From Monocercomonoides exilis (taxonomy: Eukaryota; Preaxostyla; Oxymonadida; Polymastigidae), in the NCBI GenBank assembly GCA_001643675.2, contig LSRY02000012.1:1738501-1802500 (forward strand): a DNA stretch of 64,000 nt, written 5' to 3'. Below, one piece after another: positions 1 to 12,000 of the stretch (positions within the stretch are counted from its first letter, which is position 1; each line of letters begins with the position of its first letter). The position numbers and the translations under genes are program-made. The notes beneath the pieces were generated by a model. That model was not told the origin of the DNA, searched no databases, and worked only from the letters and a program-made list of their open reading frames with translations.

Positions 1-19
1 TTTTGTTTTAAACTTTTTT

Positions 20-3000
20 ATGGTGATTTATCTTTGTTTAATTTTTGCTGCATCATGTACTCCATTTATTACTGATGTCGCATTTGATCCCCAATTTCCA
101 GAAATCACCGCTTTGTGCCAGCTTCGTCAGCATAATATTGGTCATTATTCTTTATCAATAACTATTTCTGATGAGACTAGTTGGAAGATATCTCGTGTAT
201 TTTTGCGATTTAGTTCAGGTTTCATTTGAATTTTTATGTGACATTTTCATCGCAAACATTTTTCCAAAAGATATTGCGCTTAAAAACATTGTTTCATATG
301 AGTCTTTTATTTCTTCCATTATTATAAAGAATGAAAATGAGGCTCAGTTTCCAAATTTCCCAGAAATTAATCCAAATGACGTAATAGTGACATTTGGGCC
401 AATGCAACAGATAAATAATCATAAACGAACAGAACTTCACTTACTGTGCGATGAAGCACAGGATTTATTTGAAAATATACGATTGGTTTAAATATGCTTC
501 AAGATTAGATTTTTATTATCTCATTTTTTTTTCTAAAATTCTGTTGTAATAGCGCTGCTTTATTGAAATTGTATCTAACAATGAAACAAGAATGCTTCAA
601 GTGTATCTGAAACATGGAATTACAAAAGATGTGTGCAGTTTTTATAGTTGTTAATAATGAGGGGGAAATTGATAAATGAATACAATTAAAATTTTCTTTT
701 TCAGTTTCACATTGAAGTCACTCCATTTGCATTTTGCTTGGCACGATCTGGACTGAAAGACACATGTTCTGTTATGGGATTTATGGATGCTGCACGAAAT
801 TTTGCTTTTAATAATACATCGAAATTCAATGAAACAGAAATTCGTGGGTTTTTATCTTTGAATGGAATTCAATACAAAGAAGCAAATTTAACACGTGGAA
901 GTTTTGAATGGGATGTAGATGATCCGGGTGAATATAACGTGCGTATCGTTCGCAACGAGCGTTCAATAAAAGAATTGAAAGTTAAGGTGACGCCAATGGA
1001 ACCATATTCGATTACTTTTGTTCACTTTTCTCTTCCTCAGTCGATGGATGTGTGTCTGAACGAAGAAAAGCTTAGACTCTTAGAAAAAAGTAAAGAAAAG
1101 TCAGAAATAAATGGCTCTTTTTTAACTGGAAGTGATTCTTCTCAGGTTTCTGAAAAGAGAGAAAGAGAAAGCACGATGCAAAACATGATTTTAGTCGAGT
1201 CATGTTTGAGTTGCGATGGAGGTTTGGCATTTGATTTTATATTATGACATGTTTGACACTTTTCTGTTTTTGCATTGACATTCATTTTTATCTATTAAAT
1301 TCCAATTTTGATTGAAAACTTTATCACTCGTGTACACTCTTTTTCTGAAAGGCGACGAATGCAACGCATTTTCTCTGCCAACACGAAGAGGCGAAGTGAC
1401 TGTTACTCTTCTCGACGCGCCAAAGGCGAAATCTCGGTATAAGCTGTTTCCCTTGTCTCAACAGCAGCAGAGCAAGTATTCTCAAACGAAGCAGCTGAAA
1501 GGCGGATTTGTTTTGTTCGATCGTCTTCCCCACTCAAATTTGGCTAATTTGACAGAATCTGCCATGTCATGCCCATCGCCTGCAAATCCAGTCAGATACA
1601 AAGTTGAGATTGCAGTGGGACAAAATGCAGGCTCGTTGCAGGAACAAAAAGTCCATCAACACTCAATCATTGTGTCTCTGACATCACCGTCGCAGATATC
1701 ACATGTCGTACTCGCCATGAAGGAAGACGAAGAAGGCGATGAAGATGAAAATGCTGAAGGATTGCCTGAATTCAATGGGGCTGCAGGTTTAAAAGCTGAT
1801 TCATCGAAACAAGAAATAGACAGTTATTCATCAGAAGATCACGACAAAGAAAGACATTGTCCATTATCAATGCAAGAAATAAGAGAACTTTCATTAAAAA
1901 TTGGAAGGTATCCGACAATTGAAGAGGCGAATGGGAAGGAAAACGGTCATTCAAGCAGAAAGACTCAGACGGGCAAGAATTCAACAGCAGAAGCTCATTC
2001 AAAAAGGAAAATTGTTGTTTTCAACGAAAACGAAGGAGAAAACGGAGCAAACGAAAGCATGTCGCGTATTCCGCACAAAAACAGCAGTTTTGCAGCTGAG
2101 CAGAACCAAATGCTTTCATCAATGGCTTCTGAAATGAATGTTCCCAAACGATGTTTGGCCAGTCTTTCTGGTGTGGCGTGTGCTGATCCGCAGCGGCGAG
2201 GGAAATGCAACAGAAACGAAATGAATAAAATGAATGAGAGAAAATTGGATGCAAACAACGGTGAGAAATTGCATTTGAATGGACAAAATCTGCCTGTGGA
2301 ACGAGCAACTTTGCATTTGAAGCGTCAGCAAACTTTGTCCGCTCTGAAGAACACTGCAAATACTTCTTCTGGAAATTCACCAGAATTTGCTGAATATTTC
2401 ATCACTCCGACTGACAACGGCACTTTTAACATCTCTTCACTGCGCCCTGGGCGATACCAGCTGTCTGTCTGTGGAAATGTTCACAGCACAACACTCAACT
2501 GCCTCTCACACGACAACAGATGCGATCACACTCCAATTGAGAAGTCACATTCTGATAGCATTGGCGAAAGAGGAATGGGCAAAAATACGATGGAAATGAT
2601 GCAAAACAAAATGAGACTGAGAAACGAAAGACCAAAAGTGGCACACCAAAATGAGAGAGAAATGGCTGAAGCAAATGAATTTGATGAAAGCGCATTTTTG
2701 GCAGATCCTCAAATGTCCTCGCATTTTTATGATTATTCCAATTCTGCCTCTCCTTTCCAGACAGCAAATGCTGACTCATCCTTTTTATCACAAAACGCTG
2801 TTTCTGAACATCATTTTTCAGCACAGAGCTGCCCTCTTTCATTTCCATACGACATTTATGTGTTTCCAGGGAGAGACAAAGAATTGTCTTTGCCTCTTTT
2901 CCACCCTTCATTGTCTGAACACACTTTTCACTCAGTCAGTGTTCTGGTTAAAACATGCGCTGATGTGAAGTCATTGGAGCAAAATGGGAAAATTAATTCA

Positions 3001-6000
3001 GATAAAATTTTCAGTCAAAGTCATCCAGCTCATCGATCCTGCATTCCTGTTCCGAACGTCTCTTTGCTGCTGATTCCGATGGAGGACAAGAGAGAAAGCG
3101 ATGGAATCCATTCGACCCCTTCTGTTGTCTCTGTTGGCTCTTCCTCCTTTTCTTCTTCAGTCTCGTTGAATTCTGCTGCTAAAAGTGCCAAACAAAAAGA
3201 AGAATCCAAAAATCTCGTCTCTTCTTTTGGACGCTTTACAACAGACAGCAAAGGAGTTGCTCAGATCACTTTGGAACACGGCAGAAAATATCATATTCGG
3301 CAGATGAAGAGCTTGGATGATAAACTCAATGAAAATGAAAATGAAAAGAAAATGACAAAAGAAGATGAACAAAAAGAGAAGCAACACAATCCAAAAACAG
3401 GAGAAAAACAAGAAATACAACAACAAATAGACGATAGCGTGTTGTCTTCTATCACTTTTGTTGCTGGCCAAACTGATTCAAACACAATTGCTTTGCCAAT
3501 TGTTGTGGGAAGTGTACCAAAAGAAGCAGAATTTGACAAAAAATCAGAAGAAAAAGAACAACAAATGAACAATGGCAACTCACAAAATGAAAAAGGAATT
3601 GAAAAAGCAGAAGAGAAACAGAATGAGCCATCAATTAAAGCGGAGAAACAAGAGATGACATATTCAGTTATCGATTTGGAGAACAATGTTCCATATCGCA
3701 CTTCCTCACAATCTTCACCTTCTTCTTCTTCTTCTCTTTTGTCGAATCCTTTGATGTATTCACGCCAGCTCCAATCTCAGCCTTCCTCTGCTTCAGCCAC
3801 ACCGCAAAAGCACCGCACTCCAAATCTTGTGCTCGAAATGTGCAGAAGCTGTGCAAGACGGACAAGTTGCGATATTCCCTTTCAGCCGGTGAGTGATCTG
3901 TTTGTTCTGCTTAGAGATTTTGAACAAGACAAAACAGAAGAAGATGATGAAAGAGGAGAAAGAAGAGGAAATAGTTCATCTAAAACATCTTCTCCACAAA
4001 CACCAGTCGCATCTGAATTGTCTTCACCATTGTCGACTCCAATCACAACTGTGCCAATTCAACCTGATCATCTGTCATCATCTCAATCATCATCATCCTC
4101 TTCTTCTTCTTCTTCTTCTCAGCCTCATCTTCAGCCTCAACCGCTGCTCTTCCGAACAGATAAAACAGGCATTGCTTCGTTTTCTGATGTTCCGCCTGGA
4201 AAATATCATGTCTTTTCGTACTCTTTGCAGCAAGAAAAAGACCCGTATTATCAGCTTCCTCACATTCAGCTGCTAAACAACAACGCGAAAGAAGGAATAT
4301 CCAAAGGCGATGAAGCCAAAAGAAATGCTTCTTCTGCTCATTTATCCGAAGAAGCAAAACAATCATCCCTTTCTACTGACAAGGATTCAAGCGATGCAAA
4401 TGCTGATAATTCTGAATCAAATGAGCTGCTAAATCCACTCATGTCAGTTCCATCTTCCTCCTCCTCTTCTTCTTCGTATTTGCGATCTGCTCAAAAGCAG
4501 AACTCGCCTCTTTCGTTCCTCTTTGCTCCGTTCAACAAGAAAGATGCCCTTACCACTGTGACTGTTTCGTCTGTCTTTCCGGCCTTTCAGCAAGTGCCTG
4601 TATTCGAAGAAGCAATCTGCCGAGGCACCGACACAGATGCCAAAGCAGAAGAAGCAAAGAAGACGATGATTGGGCTGAGCGGGACAGTCGACAGAGACAG
4701 TGAGTCAAACAGCAGAAGAAACACACTGCCATTCACAGTGATTGAAGGAGTGCTTGTGAATGATTGCGAGCAGTGGGTTGAAGATGAGCTGGAGGAAGAG
4801 GAGGAAGAGGAAAGTGAACACGAAGGCATTTTGTATGGGAAAACCGATCCAAACGAGCAAAATAGCGAGGCGAATGTGGTTGTTGATGAAAATGGCAACA
4901 AATACATTCCGATTCTTCAGTCTGACGGGTCGCTTCATTGGATCCCCAAGCCAGACGAATCGTCCAACAAGGCCTCGCTTTCTGCTCATTCGTCGCTGCA
5001 CAAGCAGAAGAGAATGTGCAAACAGCAACCGATTCCGTTCCACCCAGTTCTTGTGACGCTATTTCCGAATGGGAAGAGCGAGACGCTCATCACAAACAGC
5101 ACAGGAGGGTTTACATCTGGCCCCATTTTGGAAGAAGGAAGGTTTGTGATTTCAGCAAGTGTTCCGTGTCTTTTAGAGGAGAAAGCAGAAGAAGGGAAAA
5201 GGAAGGGAATTCAGCCGATGAAGAACTCGAAAATTGGAGCAAGCGATCGATATGAACAGAGCGAAGAAAGTTTCTTGTCTGAAGCTGAGAATGAGGATGA
5301 AGAAAGCGAAAGCGAAAATGAAAGATATGAAAAAGCGAAAAGAAGATTTGGTAAAAAAGATGAAAAAGATGGAAATTTTGTTAAAGGCGCAAAACGCTTG
5401 AGTTTTAAGAACATTATCAAAAAAATGAAGAATGCAAGCAAAACACCAAAGCAAACTGAGCAGGCAAACAAATCCGATAAGCCTAAGCAGTTGAAAGCGA
5501 AGAACATAACAGTGTTTACGACTGTTGTCATTTCTTCCGTTCCTTCGCAGAGTTTACAGTCGTCTCAGCTATCTTCTCTTTCGCCGTCTCTCACACTGAC
5601 ACACCCACCGCCTCTGAAGCTGGTTGTGAATTGTTCTCATTTCTGCTTTGGATCAATCACAGGAATTGCACAACTTGGCTGTTTTGAAGACATTCTGCTT
5701 TTGAATGGAACTGTTGTGCTGACAAAGGCCAGCGAATATGTTGAAACAGAAGGCAAAGAGAAAGAGAACGAAAGGGACAAACAGAACGGCAGCCAGCCGT
5801 CTGTCAATTTTGTGATGAAGACGCATTCTCCGCTGTCTGATCCTCATTCCACACAGCGCTCGCCGTCTGCATCAAGCAAAGTGTCTCTTTCAGCTTCGTA
5901 TGCGCCAGACTTCCACAGAGTGCTGAATGGCTCTTTCTTCATCCCCAAAGTGTATCCTGGTTCGTATCACGTTCGCTTCAGTGGCGTCTTGCCGAATGGA

Positions 6001-9000
6001 AAACAAGTGTCAAAAGGCACTTTTGTTGAAGTTGGGCAAAATGAGACGGGATTTGTGGAGTTTCTGTTTGGCAGGAAATCGATGGTGGCGAAGGAGAGAA
6101 GAATAAACAAGGAAAATGCGATGTTTTCAAAGAAGCAAAATGAGAAAGTTGGAGGAATCCACTCAAAATATGGACACAACATTGTTATTCACTCCTCAGA
6201 AGAAGACGAAAATGAGGAGACGAATGAAGAAGCTGAACTGTGTGAGGCTGTTGTTGATGGTGTTGTGTGTCTGGATTGCACTGGTACAGGCGTCTGCCAA
6301 GACAGTCGCACACACACACTGCTTCCTTCTGTGCAAGTGACAGCGACACCTGTCTTGTCCTCTTCATTTGGTGCTGCCTCATCCAATCTGCAGGAGCCAA
6401 GTGCAGATGCTGTGACAACAGAGACATCGCCACTCGGCGCATTCACGCTGACTCTTCCGCCTCGTCTGCATTCGCTGACTGTCGGGCCGATCTGCCGCGA
6501 AGGTTCCTATTTCACTCTGTCGCTGTCTTTGCGCCCAGCCTCTCATTTGTCGATTGAGGTGCCTGCACTTTGCTCAGACGAGTGCTTCTCTGCTGACTAT
6601 TCGTGGCAGGAAGACGCAGAGCTGATTGAGAGAGAGAAGGCACAAGAGAAAGCAGAGAGCGAAAAGGGCAGAGAAGACATCAACAAACTGTCATCTTCAG
6701 TGAAGAGCCCTGGAGACAGTGTGGAATATCGTGCTGTGCCTCCTCTACGCGATGGACTGGGTGCCAATTTGAGTGTTGTTGTGTGTCTCGACTGCGACGG
6801 CGACAGCATTTGTGACACGCCTTTCTCACCCCTCAAAGGAACAACCATCCAACTCACTTCTGCCTCAGATGCTGCGCCATACATCCAAAATGCTGATGCA
6901 GCCAATGCAAACATTCGCTATCCGCTGGCATCGCAGGCATCTGGCAAGCGTCCACCGGCTGTTCTCTTCTCAACAGCCACAAACAGCAGAGGAGTCGCTC
7001 TGTTTTCGCGCATTCCGCCTGGTCAATACAACATTCTGCTGGCATCTCCTTCGACTCCACCTGCATCATCAACAACATCAGCAACAGCAACATCGAGATA
7101 TGTTCAGTCATCTTCGTCATCAGCCACAAGACGTGTTGTTGAAAAGATGGTGTTTGCATCGACTGTGCTGCTTTCGAAGGGCTCTTCTCTTTCGATGGAG
7201 CTGGCTGTGGAAGACGCATCGGTGTGTGCCAACTCGAATGCAAAGCAGACACAAACAGAAACATCAATGAACAGTGCAAACGACGAAATGAGCGAGATTC
7301 TGCTGCAGCTCAACCCGAATGCTGTGAAAAAGGAGAGAGTGGTCGAGAAAGCACCTCCTCCTCCAATCAAACACCCCACAATTATTTCTATTAGCGATGA
7401 GAATCCTTCAACTACCACTACAACCACATCCACAACTTATTCTGTTTATCCCCCTTCTCTTTCTCCGTCATCATCATCATCCTCCTCTTCTTCTGATCCT
7501 GTCAATGCTAAGCAAAGTCTGATAACAGATTTGCCGCCTTCTCCAAAACAGCAGCGTTTGCACACAATCCGCGGAAAAGTGAGCGAACTCTGCACTTCGA
7601 AGCCTCTTCTGTCTAATCCTCATTCTTCTTCTGCTTCTTCTTCAGCTTTTGCATCATCAGCAGACGAGTTTCCTTCTCAAACAGCAATTCTTCCAAGGAC
7701 AATCACTTCGATCAAGCTGCTCAATCAATTGCTTACACCATCTCAGCCGTCTTCTCTTCAGATTCCATTTGCCCCTCCTTCGACATTTGCTGCTCCTTCT
7801 CCTTCTCCTTCCTCTTCTAATCCTTCTCAGCGAATTGTCACCGAAGAAACTGTCACTCGAACTGTTCGTCATTCAACAGCTCCTCCAACTTCTGCCTCCT
7901 CTTTTGCAAAACCTCCGCAATCGCCCTCAATTTCATCTGTTTCATCTGTTTCTCCGCCTCTTCCTCCTCCCTCAGCTGCATCACCATATACAACAAGCAT
8001 TCCTGCTGGAATAGAAAGAGATCTGGAGAGAGAAACAGGAAGAGAAATAGGAAGAGAAATAGGAAGAGAGATGGAACCGCGTTATGAGTGGATTGAGAGA
8101 GAAAGAATGGACAGCATCGAACGAGGCAGCAGATATCCAACAATTGACATCGACAGAATGATGCCCCCAACTCAAATTTCTGTCTCTCCACCGCCAACTT
8201 TTGCTCCGTCAAGTGCTTCCTCTTCTTCTCCGTCGAAATCGCCTCAGCCACAGCCAATACCTTCTTCTCAGTCTATTCCTTCGCCATCTTCCCAATCATT
8301 TGATCCATTTGATCCATCTTTGCAGATTCCGCAGTTGAGATATCCAATCTCTTCGTCTGGTGCATCGCCAGCTGTTCAGCCAAAAACAGCTTCTTCGACA
8401 GTGACTACAACAACAACCACAACCACAAAATCATCTTCGCCTGCTTCTTCGCAGGGAAGATATCCTTCTCTCTCTCCATCTCCCTCATCTCCCTCATCTT
8501 CATTGTCTTCTTCTTCTCCATCAATGTTGTCTGGCTCAACAACAGTGACACTCCTCTTCCCCGACAAACAGAAGACGCTGGTGACCACTCCCTCTTCTGA
8601 TGGGTCATATTCGTTCTCTGGTTTGGCAGCTGGCGAATATGTTGTCATTGCGCAGTCATCGGAATGCCCTGCAGACACACAGACAGCAGTGGTGGTTGTG
8701 TCTGACGATGGAGAGAAGGAAAGAGAAAGAGAAAGAGAAAGAAGAAGAGAAGAGAAAACAATGTTGAGGGGAATGATGGGAACAATCAATGAAGAGGAAA
8801 TAAATTCGTTTGAGAATCAGAATGATTTGGATAATGAAAAAGAGCAGAAAGAAAACGGATCATCACAAACGACAGAGGCAGCAGAAAAAGAGACAGATGC
8901 AACAACAGAACTTAACTTCCCTCTGCAAGTGATGATAGACACGATCGACTTTTATGGAACAGTCTTTTGGGATTACGGAATCTCACCATATTCCTCTTCC

Positions 9001-12000
9001 TCTTCTTCGTCTTCATCCTCCACAACAATAACACCATACATTTACCCACCGATTTTCCAGCCCATTCCCTTTGTGCTTGTTCGTGTGTACTACGAAGACA
9101 CTCTGATGGCAGAAGAATACACCACTTCGCAGGGCTCCTTCAACATCCGTGTTTCTGGGCGCTTCTGGAGCAACAGCATCATCCAGCCAAGATACTCGCA
9201 ATATGAAGAGCTGTTCAATCCATACATCAACCCACTCCCTGGTGTTGTCAGGCAAATACCCTTTTTGTTTGTTGTAGGGCCTCTTCCAGACAGACCTGTT
9301 ATGTGGAGCACTTATCCATACTCATCCTCGTCCTCTTCCACAGCCGGGTACAATCCATACAGCCAGGGCTACTACAACCCATCCAACACAAATCCTTTCT
9401 TTGAGCAGCGTGTTTGGGTCAGCGTTGGAGAGACCAATGTGCGTGTGGACATTCCCGTCGAGCAAGGCAGCAATCCCACTCCGTCTGGCTCATATTCACT
9501 TGGAGGAGAAGTCAACTTGGTGTGCGTGTTCTGCCCATACGCACACTACTGCACAGGCAACAGCAACAGCAACAGCGACATCTACCAGCCAAACATCATC
9601 CAGCCGTACAATCCGTATTCGTCTCCGTATGTTCCGCCAAACCCAGTTCCTAATCCATACACTGACCCTTATACATACCCTTACACAAATCCTTATACAA
9701 ATCCATATTCAAATCCTTATACCAGCCCATATACCAATCCATATACCAATCCTTACACTTATCCTTATAGCTCTCCATATTCATCGCCTTACTCGTCGTC
9801 TTACAGTCAGCCTGGCTCCTTTTACCAGCATTCATCGACAAGCTATTCATCCAGCCAATCAGAAGAGGCATTTGATCAGTCGTCCACCACTCGCGCCAAT
9901 TCATCGCCTTATGAAGGAATATACCCGTATGCTAATCCGTATGCACTCAACACATCGCCTCTTCTTGTTCCTGAATCTTCCACAACACTCGGTTCAAGTG
10001 CAAGTGACGGCTCTTTCTCATCTTCCCTTCCGTCGTCTTTGTCTTCAAAGTCTTCTGACGGCTCGTCCTCTTCAAATGCACAAAAAGCAGCAGATTCCAC
10101 TTATCAGCCTGCGTATTATAAGTCTTCATCTGCAACAACATCTGCATATTCATCGACTCGTCCAAGCACTCAGCAAAAGAGCGGACCTTCAAAAAGCGGA
10201 GGCGTTGGAATGTCGCCTCAGCAGATTGAGATGGAAAAGAAGGCAACGACGATGCCTTCCTCTCTGCTCAATCCTTCTTCGCCTGGTTCTTCTTCTTCCT
10301 CATCAACAGCATCGTCTCAAGGGAAGCAAGCCATTGGATATCAACCTTTGACACAGCAGCACTTGGCACAGCAACATCAACAAGCCAATCAAAAGCCTCT
10401 AATGAGCAATGATCCATCAACTGGTTCAGACTCTTCATCTTCTTCTTCGTCTTCATCTTCATTGAATAAGCCTCTTTCACACAACCCGTCTCAAACAAAC
10501 AATCCGATGTGTTCTTCATCCACCAGAACGGTTCCTCTGTCTGGCATCGAAATCTCTCTTATGAACAGCAACCTCCAAGTCCTCCAAACGACTTACACGT
10601 CTTATCCGCCTTGGTCTCCGTACTCTTCCTCATCTTCTAGTTCGATCCCCATTTATCCGCCTACTCTGAATCCATACTGTTCATCCCAAGGCAGCTCCAA
10701 TTATTTGCGTGCGGGCAGATTCTCCTTCACCAACTTGAGAGAAGGATGGTACTATCTGCGTCTGCGGCTGCCTCGCGGAGCACGACTGCTGAGCGATGTG
10801 AACAGCATTGTTCGTGCAGCTCAGTCTGGACAGACGAGAAACACAATGCTGAAAGGAGAGCTGAAGAAGGAAGGAGAAGCAGAAAAGGAAGTTATGAAGA
10901 GAGGAGAAGAGGATGTGAATGACTTGAATCAAAGATATGAGAGAAGGCAGAATGAAGCGATTCACCAGCAACAGCAGGACAAGAGAGCAGATGGACTGAC
11001 ATCTCTTCAATCACGTCCTTCATCCATTTCTCAAGATGCCTTTCGGATGAATGAAAGGGTGGATCCTCTGTTTGACCCCTATTTGGAGCGTCCGATGCAT
11101 CAGGCAATCGACTGCGAGCGATTGTTTGATTTGCGATACGGTGCATCTCCGTCTTCTCAGCCAGCACACACGCACAGAAGCCATTCTCCTCTATCAGCCG
11201 CCTCTTTCGTTGAAGAAGAGGAGACAGGAGGAAGTCAAGAAAAGCAACACTTGACTAAATCTTCTCCTCTCATTGCTGATGTGGTGGGAGATGGAAGTGA
11301 CTCTCACAACTCTTCTGGAAATGCTTTGGAATCAAACAGTATCAAATCCCTTCCTCTCACAAATCAAGCTGTGTCTCCGTCAATCTACCCTCCAATTACA
11401 CAAGTTCCGAACGGCAACACGTCTCCAACAATTCTCATTGGGCCGTTTTACGTTTCTTCAACATCAAGAAATCCTTATGCGATTATCGACATCTTTAGCA
11501 CACTTCTGTGTCGTGCTTATTTTCCTGACTTTCCCTGCGGCTCTGGCTCTTCATTTGGCTGCCCATTGTGCAGCAAACTTGCCGAAGGAGAAGAAGACTT
11601 CAGAATTGCACTTGAAGAAGGAAGGAAGCGCGAAGAGGGAGGAAGAAGTGAAATGAGAGGATTGAGTGTGGTTGTGGAAAGCGAAGATAGTGTTCATGGT
11701 GATGGAAGCAAAGAAGGAAGGAATGAAGCAATTGAACAGAAGCCATTGCACAAAGAAAATGAAGAAGAAGATGTGTATCAGAAGCAATATGAAGCAAGAT
11801 TGTTGCAGGCAATAAAAGAAATGAAGGAAAAAGAACGAGAAATGCAATTAGCAGAGCTTCAACAGCAAAGTCAACAAGCACAGCAAGATTCGAAGAACAC
11901 CCAAAATTCAAGAGCAGATCCTGATGAAGAATCGATTCCTCAGATGAAAATAACATCAGCATCTCCGTCTTCATACATCTTCCATTCTCAGCCATCGCAA

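Noticed and set aside
9401-10351. 316-aa open frame on the + strand overlapping the giant gene in another frame
   Set aside because: Shadow of the repetitive exon; its content mirrors frame-shifted Ser/Pro/Tyr codons and no family is recognised.
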